A stretch of DNA of 64,000 nucleotides from Nostocoides sp. (GTDB lineage Bacteria > Actinomycetota > Actinomycetes > Actinomycetales > Dermatophilaceae): positions 1,775,548 through 1,839,547 of the forward strand of contig JADJVJ010000001.1 in NCBI GenBank assembly GCA_016716625.1, read 5' to 3'. The notes below the pieces were generated by a model. It saw nothing but the letters and a program-made list of their open reading frames with translations, had not been told where the DNA came from and ran no database searches. Position 1 is the stretch's first letter. The number at the start of each line of letters is the position of its first letter. The position numbers and the translations under genes are program-made. Positions 8,256 to 15,867 of the stretch are shown piece after piece.

Positions 8256-9182
8256 CTATGGACTGAGGCCGAACTTCCTACTGATCGAGACCACCCCGGG
8301 GTCGGCCGCATGCCCGAGCAGCGGGCTCAGGCCGAGCATCTGCTGCATCCCTTTGAGGGTCGAGTAGTGGTCGAAGTACTGGGCGGTGCGATACCCGACC
8401 GGGGTGTACGGCGAGATGACGATGAACGGTATGTCTGAACGCTTCGCGGTGCCCTCATCCCAGGTGATGATGACCACGGTGCGCCCGCCGCGGTACTCCG
8501 GGCTGTCGAAGACCTTGGGGAGGTACTGCGAGGCCCACAGGTCCCCGAACTGGGTGCGCTGAATCTGGGTGGTCGTCCCCGCGGCATTGTCCTCGTGCAT
8601 GATGTTGTGCAGGTTGGGGGTGAGGAGGGTGAACCGCCGGGAGAGGTCCGGCGTGGCCGGCATGGGCAGGGTGCGCTGCTTGCAGGCGGCCGCGATGCGG
8701 GAGAAGTACAGGGAAGGGACATGCCCCAGGGCATACTCCCGCGACCCGGAGAATTGGCATGGCGTGGTGGCGTCCTCGGCGTACTCGGTCCAGTCCGTGC
8801 CCAACTGCTCGAATATGCTCACGCTGTCCTGCGGAGCCTTTCGGGGCCCGAGGAACTTTGTGATGGTCGTGGGCGAACCGAGGTTGCCGGCGGTGAGGGC
8901 GATGTAGTTCGCCAGGCTGGGCGAACCCACCTGCTCGTGCACATTGGTGCCCCGCCCGCACTGGGCCGCCAGGGACTGAAGGTAGGGGGCGTAGGGGCTG
9001 TCCAGGACCATGCCCTGGTCCTTGTTCTCGAAGACAAGGAGCACAACGTGGTCGTACACCGCCGGGGGATCGGTGCGGGTGCCGCACAGTTGGGTCGGCG
9101 CCGCGACCGAGGATGCCGTCCCGCTCGCCAGCGCAATCCCGGCCGCTGCGAGAAGGACCGCCCCGGTGAACCAACGACCCAT
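8256..9182 (-). CDS. Secreted phosphoesterase family protein
   Basis: A 308-residue protein with a signal peptide (short basic start, hydrophobic core, A-S-S-V-A-A). The mature part resembles the phosphoesterase family that includes acid phosphatases and non-haemolytic phospholipase C. After the signal, D-H-V-V-L-L-V-F-E-N-K-D is the family's opening metal-binding strand. Later come S-P-S-L-A-N-Y with the candidate nucleophile, H-N-I-M-H-E-D-N, and a C-terminal I-I-T-W-D-E-G-T strand. The likely role is extracellular phosphate scavenging or phosphodiester hydrolysis; the substrate is not determined. It sits between lepA and the aminotransferase on the same strand. Confidence 0.78.
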   Translation of the reverse strand: MGRWFTGAVLLAAAGIALASGTASSVAAPTQLCGTRTDPPAVYDHVVLLVFENKDQGMVLDSPYAPYLQSLAAQCGRGTNVHEQVGSPSLANYIALTAGNLGSPTTITKFLGPRKAPQDSVSIFEQLGTDWTEYAEDATTPCQFSGSREYALGHVPSLYFSRIAAACKQRTLPMPATPDLSRRFTLLTPNLHNIMHEDNAAGTTTQIQRTQFGDLWASQYLPKVFDSPEYRGGRTVVIITWDEGTAKRSDIPFIVISPYTPVGYRTAQYFDHYSTLKGMQQMLGLSPLLGHAADPGVVSISRKFGLSP

Positions 9183-9187
9183 GGAGG

Positions 9188-10391
9188 TCAGTGTGCCCTG
9201 ACGAAGTCCTCCAGTCGAGTCATTGCCTCATCACAGTCGGCGGTGCTGCCCGCGAAGGAGATCCGGAACCAACGCGAACCGTCGAGCGGGGAGTCGGTGC
9301 CGGGTCGGTGGGGCGCGAAGTCGACTCCAGGGGTCACCGCGACCCCGGTGCCCGCAAGGACCTCCTGACACCAGGTCAGCGAGTCGGTTGTGAGGTGAGC
9401 GATGTCGGCATACGCATAGAACGCGCCGTCGGCGGGCGCCCAGGTCTGCATCCCGAGCCGGGGCAGCCGATCGAGCACGAGGCTCCGGTTGACGGCATAG
9501 CGTCGCACGTGGCCCTGCAACTCCTCCCGGGCCTCGGGGCCGAGGGCCGCGACCGCGGCGACCTGGGCGAGCGCGGGCGCGCAGATGTTGAGGTTGCCGA
9601 GCAGGAGTTCCACCGGGCGAACCAGCGGCTCCGGGAGGATCGCCCAGCCAACCCGCCAGCCGGTCATCGAGTGGTACTTCGAGAATGACCCGACGACGAC
9701 CGCGTCGGTCGAGGAGGCCTAGGGCCGTGGTCGCCGACTCGCCGTAGGTGATGCCGTGATAGATCTCATCGCTGATGAGCAGCGTCCCGTGCTCCTGGCA
9801 CCAGCGCGCCAGCGCGGCGAGTTCGGCCGGCTCGAGCAGGGTCCCGGTGGGGTTCGCCGGCGAGGCGATGACGAGCCCGGCCGGAGGAGCGCCAGCCCGC
9901 TCACTCCAGTCCTGGACCAGCGCCACGGTCGGCTGGAAGCGCTCGAGCGGGCCGCAGTCAAGTTCCTCGGCCCGGCAGCCGAGGGCGAGCAGGGTGTTGC
10001 GGTAGGCCGGGTAGCCGGGGCGGGTCATGAGCACGACATCGCCCGGGTCAAAGGCGGCCAGGAAGATCGCGGTGAACGCCCCCGAGGACCCGGTCGTCAC
10101 CGCGACCCGCGCCGGGTCGACCGTGACGCCATAGGTCGCGGAGTAGTGCTCGGCGAGGGCCTCGCGCAGCGCCGCGACCCCGAGGGCGTCGGTGTACCCA
10201 TAGGGATTGGGTGAGGCCAGTGCCCGGGACGCGGCCTCGCGGACCGCCCGCGGGGCAGGGGTCGAGGGCTGCCCGGCGCACATGGTCAAGACATCGCCGT
10301 GGGTCCGCGCTCGTTCATTAGCGGCCTTGAGCACCTCCATGACATGGAACGGTTCGACCTGGCCACGGGCGGAGACGACGAGGGGGCGCAC
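9188..10391 (-). CDS. Class I/II PLP-dependent aminotransferase, with one frameshift near 9720
   Basis: A fold-type I aminotransferase of about 400 residues. The first part (10391 to about 9720) carries the A-S-P-A-N-P-T-G-T substrate loop and S-D-E-I-Y-H-G. The second part, in another frame, carries G-S-F-S-K-Y-H-S-M-T-G-W-R-V-G-W, whose lysine is the PLP Schiff base, and the C-terminal R-I-S-F-A segment. The break lies at CCTAGG (9718-9723): removing one base joins T-A-L to A-S-S-T-D-A-V-V-V-G-S-F-S-K. Read as printed, the catalytic lysine is lost. Because both halves are intact, an assembly error is likelier than a pseudogene. Amino-acid specificity cannot be told. Confidence 0.82.
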
Positions 10392-10432
10392 GGCCCCATC
10401 CTGCCAACCCCGGCATCGTTAGGCTGGAGGGT

Positions 10433-10903
10433 ATGCCGCGTGGCCGTCTTCGCGACCTGTTGAGCCTGCTTCTCCGTCGTCCCACCGCGACGGCCTACCC
10501 GGGCGACTACACCGGTTCGGTCGACCCAGTCTGGGCACCGGTGGCCGACGACCGCCCGGACCCGGGCGAGATTGTCTGGACCTGGGTGCCCTACGAGGAG
10601 GACTACTCCCGCGGCAAAGACCGTCCGGTGCTCCTCATCGGACGGGACGGCGCTTGGCTGCTCGGGCTGCCGTTGACAAGCAAGGATCACGACCGGGACG
10701 CCGCCCAGGAAGCCGCGCTGGGTCGGACGTGGGTCGACATCGGCTCTGGCGGTTGGGATCGAGCAGGACGGCCGAGCGAGGTCCGAGTGGACCGGGTGGT
10801 CCGGATCGACCCCGCGCGGGTACGGCGTGCCGGTGCGGCGCTCTCGGCCGAGCGGTTCGCACAGGTCGCGCGCGCGACGAGGGCCTGTCACCGCGAGCGG
10901 TGA
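10433..10903 (+). CDS. PemK/MazF-family toxin-like protein
   Basis: A 156-residue protein matching the actinobacterial PemK/MazF-like family. It has the P-G-E-I-V-W strand near residue 44, a K-D-R-P-V-L-L-I-G strand near 63, and the T-W-V-D-I-G and V-R-V-D-R-V segments of the fold. MazF/PemK proteins are usually ribosome-independent RNases, but this branch has a longer N-terminus and no antitoxin gene beside it, so it may not act as a toxin (inference). The ATG at 10433 lies inside a GTATGCCG motif. The stop overlaps the terminator shared with rpsT. Confidence 0.7.
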   Translation: MPRGRLRDLLSLLLRRPTATAYPGDYTGSVDPVWAPVADDRPDPGEIVWTWVPYEEDYSRGKDRPVLLIGRDGAWLLGLPLTSKDHDRDAAQEAALGRTWVDIGSGGWDRAGRPSEVRVDRVVRIDPARVRRAGAALSAERFAQVARATRACHRER

Positions 10904-10916
10904 CAGGCCCTCGTCG
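10875..10916. terminator. Bidirectional stem-loop terminator between the MazF-like gene and rpsT
   Basis: A perfect 18-bp inverted repeat, arms 10875-10892 and 10899-10916, with a 6-base loop (GCGAGC). It lies between converging genes; the left arm and loop are inside the last codons of the plus-strand gene and the stop codon (10901-10903) is in the right arm. There is no long T tract, as is common for actinobacterial terminators. Confidence 0.85.
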
Positions 10917-10930
10917 TCGGGCGCGTTCGG

Positions 10931-11191
10931 TCAGAGACCGGCAGCCCGCTTCGCCATGGCCGACTTCTTGTTGGCGGCCTGGTTGCGGTGGATGACGCCC
11001 TTGCTCACGGCCTTGTCGAGCTTGGTCGACGCCTGCTGAAGGGCGTCCTTGGCCGCGTCGGTGTTGCCGGAGTCCGCGGCCTCGCGGAAGCGCCGGATCG
11101 CGGTCTTGAACTCGGACTTGACAGCCTTGTTGCGCTCGGTCGCGCTCCGGTTGGTCTTGATCCGCTTGAGCTGGGACTTGATGTTCGCCAC
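10931..11191 (-). CDS. rpsT: 30S ribosomal protein S20
   Basis: An 86-residue basic protein, the S20 length. A GTG start at 11191 gives M-A-N-I-K-S-Q-L-K-R-I-K-T-N, the universal S20 opening, and G-V-I-H-R-N-Q-A-A-N-K-K-S is the conserved C-terminal helix. S20 binds 16S rRNA in the small-subunit body. The frame is open upstream, but residues before 11191 are not S20-like. It is downstream of holA on the same strand, with a 139-bp gap that could hold its own promoter, and is followed by the strong terminator at 10875-10916. Confidence 0.96.
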   Translation of the reverse strand: MANIKSQLKRIKTNRSATERNKAVKSEFKTAIRRFREAADSGNTDAAKDALQQASTKLDKAVSKGVIHRNQAANKKSAMAKRAAGL

Positions 11192-11330
11192 GTGGTCTCG
11201 TGCTTTCTGTTTCTGGGGGTCGGTTGCCGTAGAGGGCGGCAGTGGTACGACGTGCGCGTACGACCACACGCGCACGCAAAGAGGCAATCTACCAGCGGGC
11301 TTGACCGGTGACCAATTCCGCCGGGGACGG

Positions 11331-12338
11331 CTATCCGCCGTCGTGTTCGGCGGCGAGGACAAGGATGGCCCGCTCTACGGCATACACCGGGTCACGGGAG
11401 CCGCCCTTGACGTCGGCATCGGCGGCTGCGACGGCGCTCAGGCTGCGGCCCAGGGCCTCGGCGGTCCACCCCTGCAGCTGACGACGGGCCTTGTCGACCT
11501 GCCAGGGCGCCAGCCCCAGCTCACGGGCGAGATCGGTCGAGCGCCCGCGGCCGGCGCTGCCGACCCGGATGAGCTGTCGGATCGAACTCGCCAGGACCGC
11601 GACGATGGGGACTGGGTCGACCCCCACGGCGAGGGCGTGCCGCAGGAGACGGAGCGCCTCGCCGGAGTCTCCGGACATGGCGGCGTCGGCGACCTTGAAG
11701 CCGGTTGCCTCGACCTTGCCCCCGTGGTAGGTCTCGACGACGGCCTCGTCGATGGTGCCAGTGGTGTCGCTGACGAGTTGCTGGCAGGCGGCGGCAAGCT
11801 CACGGACGTCCTTGCCCACGGCCTCCACGAGGGCCTGGACAGCCCCTGCCGTCGCCTTGCGGCGTGCCGCACGGAACTCATGAGCGGCGAAATCGACCTT
11901 GTCGCGGTCGGTTTTCATGGCCGGAGCCTCAAGCAGCCGCGCCCCGCTCCCCCGTAGATCGTCAAGCACCCGCTTGCCGCGCTGACCACCCTTGTGCAGC
12001 ACGATGAGCCGGGCGTCGGTGCCGTCCGCGCCGGGGATGACGCTCACGACATCCGCAAGGAGTTCGTCATCGGCCTCGTCGAGGTCATGGACGACCAACA
12101 CCTTGACCCCGCCGAAGAGCGACGGGCTTGCGCCCTGGAGCAGGTCACCCTTGGCATAGCCGGCCGGAGAGAACCGGAGGACCTCGGCGTCCGGTTCGCT
12201 CGCGGAGATCTCTGCGAGCGTATGCGCGAGCGCCCGCTCGGCGAGCACCTCTTCCGGGCCGCTGATGAGCACGCGGGCGGGCAGAGGTCTCGGCGGGCCC
12301 GGGGGGGCCGAGCTGGGGCCGGGCAAGGAAGAGTTCAT
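11331..12338 (-). CDS. holA: DNA polymerase III subunit delta
   Basis: A 335-residue protein matching HolA, the clamp-loader delta subunit that opens the beta clamp. Family features in order: V-L-I-S-G-P-E-E-V-L-A-E-R-A near the N-terminus, V-L-V-V-H-D-L at the first domain's strand end, V-D-F-A-A-H-E-F-R, and a C-terminal helical domain (L-G-L-A-P-W-Q-V-D-K-A-R). The ATG at 12338 is chosen; the in-frame upstream sequence to 12404 is intergenic in character and overlaps a terminator hairpin. Neighbouring rpsT fits the conserved actinobacterial holA-rpsT-lepA order. Confidence 0.93.
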   Translation of the reverse strand: MNSSLPGPSSAPPGPPRPLPARVLISGPEEVLAERALAHTLAEISASEPDAEVLRFSPAGYAKGDLLQGASPSLFGGVKVLVVHDLDEADDELLADVVSVIPGADGTDARLIVLHKGGQRGKRVLDDLRGSGARLLEAPAMKTDRDKVDFAAHEFRAARRKATAGAVQALVEAVGKDVRELAAACQQLVSDTTGTIDEAVVETYHGGKVEATGFKVADAAMSGDSGEALRLLRHALAVGVDPVPIVAVLASSIRQLIRVGSAGRGRSTDLARELGLAPWQVDKARRQLQGWTAEALGRSLSAVAAADADVKGGSRDPVYAVERAILVLAAEHDGG

Positions 12339-12384
12339 CGAGGGCCAGCCTGCCACGGCATACCGACACGGGCCTACGCAGAGA

Positions 12385-12420
12385 ACGAGACCCCCTCCGG
12401 TCACCCGGAGGGGGTCTCGT
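12385..12420. terminator. Stem-loop terminator downstream of the subtilase gene
   Basis: A perfect 16-bp inverted repeat, arms 12385-12400 and 12405-12420, with loop TCAC. It begins 13 bases past the subtilase stop (12433, minus strand) and lies upstream of the holA start (12338), so it should end subtilase transcription and insulate holA. No T tract is visible. Confidence 0.85.
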
Positions 12421-12432
12421 CGGATGGCGGAG

Positions 12433-15400
12433 CTAGTTGACCGTGATGTTGCTGCGCACGGTCGTTGTACCGGTGACGTTGTCAGCGGTCATCGTCGTGG
12501 TCAGCGTCCGCTGTCCAGCACTCAGACCGCGCACCTCAAGGGTGTAACTCACCGACTCGCCGGGAGCGCCGGGAGTCGTGGTCACCCGGTAGCTCTCCGC
12601 CGGGGGTCCGGAGATCATCGCGCCGCTGGAGCCGGTGACGTTCTCGACTCCGACGGTGAGCCCGGTCCCGGCCGGGGTCGTCGCCCCGATGGTGCCGTTG
12701 GCGAACTCATAACTGATGTCGTCGGTGCCATTGAGACCGATCCAGACCTGCATCGCCCGCTTCCCGGCCGGCGTGCTGTCCCCGAAGATGGCGACGTCCC
12801 ACTGGATGGCGAGCCAGGTGTTGACCCCGTCCGTGAGAGTCGTCGCGCGGATACCCGGCTGACCGGTTCCGTCGAGGTCGCTCCAGTAGGGGGCCAGCAC
12901 GCCGTTGGGACGCACCGGGTCCGGCAGGTTCTGCGGCAGATAGGACACGTCCGTGCTGCCATTAGTACCGCCGAGGACCAGGTAGCCGTTGGAGACCACT
13001 CCGATCCGGGTGAATGTCTGACCACCGAAGGTGAAGGCCGGGACGGTGAAGTTGAGCGCGGTCTCGTCACCGACCGGCTGAGGCGCGACGCCGAAGGCGG
13101 CAAGATCCAAGAAGCCGCCCGCGGGGGTGTCGGTGGCCGAGCCGATGGCCGGCACGGCATCCTTGGGGCCGACGAGGGTGACCGGACCCGCGCTCGCCGA
13201 GCGGCCGGTGGCGTCGACGGTTGCACCGGTCGCCGAGACGATCTTGGCGCCGCCACTGATCGCCGAGAACAGGCTGGCGCTGGCCTCCGCACCGCCGTTG
13301 TTGCGGGCCGTGACCGTGCATGTGGTCGTCGAATCGACGGTGATCGTTGCCGGATCACACGCCGAGGTCAGCGACGTGGCGCCCTGCTTGACCTCGAAGG
13401 CCACCGGGACACGGACCAGGACATTGCCTGAGGACACCCAGCGAATAGCCGAGAAGTACTGTCCGACCGGGTTGCGGGACTCCACGATGATCGTGAAGGT
13501 CTGAGATCCGCCCGCCGGGATGGTCCCGGTGGCCGGAGTCACCGTGACCCGCTGACCGGCGCGCTGTTCGGTTTCCACCCGGTAGGTGTACGGAGCACCG
13601 GAGATGTTGCGCGCGGTACGGGTCACCGTGACCGAGCCCGGCATCGTCGGCAGGTTGACCGAGGGCAGGTTGAGGTTGATCGCGGTCGCGTTGTCTTGGC
13701 CGAGGTTCATCATGTCCGCGCCGGTGGCGGTGAACACGATGGGCGCGCGGGCGACCTTGGTGAGGTCGACGTGACCGGCACCGAAGTCGAAGGGGTCGGC
13801 CGGGGTGGTGAGGTCCTCCTTGCGGACGTTCTGCCGCGCGGTCGTCATGAGCGCGGACTTGATCTCGCCCGGACCCCAGCTCGACTTGAGCGACTTGACC
13901 AGGATGGCGGAGCCGGCGACGTTCGGGCTCGACATCGAGGTACCGGCGATCGCCATGTAGTACTCACCGGCCGGACCACCGGCGACGTCGTCCGGGGTCG
14001 GGGTCTGGCCCGCGAGCACCTGGACGCCGGGAGCGGTGATGTCCGGCTTGAGGAACTGGCCGCCCGGACCGCGCGAGGAGAACGCGGCCATGACATTGCC
14101 CTCGACCCGGGTGGCAACACCGGCGGTGAAGGTGGCCTGGACACCGGTCTTGCCGGTCATCCAGGCAAGGAAGTCGGTGCCGTCCGCGAGATGCACGGCC
14201 GGGAGCCAGTGGTTGTCGGTCTCGATGTCCTGCAGGGGCAGGTTGTAGAGGATCATTCCGACGGCCCCGCCCTGCTGGACGTTGAAGCCCTTCTGGACAC
14301 GACCGACAACGCCACGACGGCAGGCGACGATCTTGCCCTCGGCGGCGCCCGCCGGAAGCGCCGTGGAGCAGAGCGCGTCGTAACCGGCGATGTCCTGCGC
14401 GAGGACGACCTCGGTCGGGGCGGTGATACCGCCGGTGATCGAGGCACCGGTGAAGGTCGCGGTGTCCGCTCCGGCGGTGAGCGTCAGGGTCGACTGGAAC
14501 TCACGACGCTGGGTCGATGCGGCCACGGTCGTCGTCCAGGGCGAGAGGTGGTTGACCGTCGCTGCGGTCGGGCCGCTGTTGCCGGCGGAAGCCGCGACGA
14601 ACACGCCGGCCTTGTAGGCGTCGAGGAAGGCGAGCTCGGTCGGGTCGCCATAAGGGCTGACGCCACCGGAGATCGAGTAGTTGAGGACGGTGGCGCCGTC
14701 AAGGATGGCCTGCTGGACCGCGGCAGCGGTGTCCGAGCCGTAGCAGCCGGCCGCGCCACACACCTTGTACTCAATGACCCACGCGCCCGGAGCAACCCCG
14801 GAGATCGGTCCGCGCTCGACACCGAAGACCTTGGCGGACTTGACCCAGTTGCCTGCGGCGGTCGTCGTGGTGTGCGTGCCGTGGCCGTCGCTGTCGCGCG
14901 CCGTGGTGTAGGTCTCGGTGGGGTTGTTGGCGAGGTAGGTGTCGAGGAAGGCCTCGCCGCCGATGAGCTTGTTGTTGCAGGCGAAGACGTCGGTGGCCGG
15001 GGTGAGCGGGTTGTCCCCGAAGTCACAGGCCCGCGGCAGGCCGCTCGGAGCGGCTGGCGGGGCACCGAGGGAGCCGTTGTCGGCGAGCATCTCGTGCTCT
15101 GGCCACACCCCGGAGTCGAGGTCGGCGAAGATGACGCCTTGGCCGGCCAACTTCTGACCGCCGAGTTGCTTCCAGAGCGCGTTGGCGCCCATGAACTGGG
15201 GAGCCTCGTCGAGCCGCTCGGGCTGGTTCACGGTGTCGCTCTGGACGGCCGCGACCCCCGCGACCGTGAGGAGTTTGGCGGCGTCCCGAGCAGGAACCTT
15301 GGCGACGATGCCGCCATACACGATCTTCAGGCTTCGGCCGAGCTTCGCCGAGGGGACCTTGGCCTTGATGGCGGACCGGACGGAGGCGTCGATGGCGGTG

Positions 15401-15765
15401 ACGTGCTTGTCGTAAGCGACCTCGGCGGCCGACTTCCCGGTGAGACGTTTCTTGGTCTTGGCCGGGCTGGTGGCGGCCAGGCCACGCACGTCACCGGTGT
15501 ACGCAGCCAGGGCGTCGTAGTCGAGCTTGATGACGACGTTGACCATGGCGCCGTCGGTGCGCCCGAGCAGGGTCTTGTCGGACTGTGCGGCCTTGCCCGA
15601 GGCGGACTTGGCCACGTCGACGCGGGAGGCCACCGCCAGCGGCGTCGCGGTGAACTTGCCGCGGTCCACGCTGGCCGCCGAGGCCGGGGACACGCTGGCA
15701 AAGGCGCCGACGACGGAGAGGGCTCCAACAGCCGCAATCCATCGACGCCGGGACGAAGTGTTCAT
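12433..15765 (-). CDS. Secreted S8 (subtilisin-like) serine protease, multidomain
   Basis: A 1110-residue exported subtilase. Signal peptide at residues 1-31, then a propeptide of about 150 residues. Catalytic triad: Asp near 217 (F-A-D-L-D-S-G), His near 294 (D-G-H-G-T-H-T) and Ser near 610 (G-T-S-M-S-S-P). The long gap between His and Ser holds an inserted PA domain, as in plant-type and lactococcal subtilases. After the catalytic domain come a fibronectin-like region (about 670-780) and C-terminal beta-rich modules, with W-L-A-I-Q-W-D-V and a final conserved-repeat-like T-L-E-V-R-G-L-S-A-G-Q segment. There is no wall anchor, so it is probably released. The start at 15765 gives the cleanest signal peptide. 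Confidence 0.9.
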   Translation of the reverse strand: MNTSSRRRWIAAVGALSVVGAFASVSPASAASVDRGKFTATPLAVASRVDVAKSASGKAAQSDKTLLGRTDGAMVNVVIKLDYDALAAYTGDVRGLAATSPAKTKKRLTGKSAAEVAYDKHVTAIDASVRSAIKAKVPSAKLGRSLKIVYGGIVAKVPARDAAKLLTVAGVAAVQSDTVNQPERLDEAPQFMGANALWKQLGGQKLAGQGVIFADLDSGVWPEHEMLADNGSLGAPPAAPSGLPRACDFGDNPLTPATDVFACNNKLIGGEAFLDTYLANNPTETYTTARDSDGHGTHTTTTAAGNWVKSAKVFGVERGPISGVAPGAWVIEYKVCGAAGCYGSDTAAAVQQAILDGATVLNYSISGGVSPYGDPTELAFLDAYKAGVFVAASAGNSGPTAATVNHLSPWTTTVAASTQRREFQSTLTLTAGADTATFTGASITGGITAPTEVVLAQDIAGYDALCSTALPAGAAEGKIVACRRGVVGRVQKGFNVQQGGAVGMILYNLPLQDIETDNHWLPAVHLADGTDFLAWMTGKTGVQATFTAGVATRVEGNVMAAFSSRGPGGQFLKPDITAPGVQVLAGQTPTPDDVAGGPAGEYYMAIAGTSMSSPNVAGSAILVKSLKSSWGPGEIKSALMTTARQNVRKEDLTTPADPFDFGAGHVDLTKVARAPIVFTATGADMMNLGQDNATAINLNLPSVNLPTMPGSVTVTRTARNISGAPYTYRVETEQRAGQRVTVTPATGTIPAGGSQTFTIIVESRNPVGQYFSAIRWVSSGNVLVRVPVAFEVKQGATSLTSACDPATITVDSTTTCTVTARNNGGAEASASLFSAISGGAKIVSATGATVDATGRSASAGPVTLVGPKDAVPAIGSATDTPAGGFLDLAAFGVAPQPVGDETALNFTVPAFTFGGQTFTRIGVVSNGYLVLGGTNGSTDVSYLPQNLPDPVRPNGVLAPYWSDLDGTGQPGIRATTLTDGVNTWLAIQWDVAIFGDSTPAGKRAMQVWIGLNGTDDISYEFANGTIGATTPAGTGLTVGVENVTGSSGAMISGPPAESYRVTTTPGAPGESVSYTLEVRGLSAGQRTLTTTMTADNVTGTTTVRSNITVN

Positions 15766-15867
15766 GGGTACTCCCATCGCGTGCTGCCGCGGCCAGTCCA
15801 CGGCACATCAAGCAGGAGTCCTGCCCCTGCCGATGCCGTGACTGTAACCCGCCCGCGCGCCCTCTGG

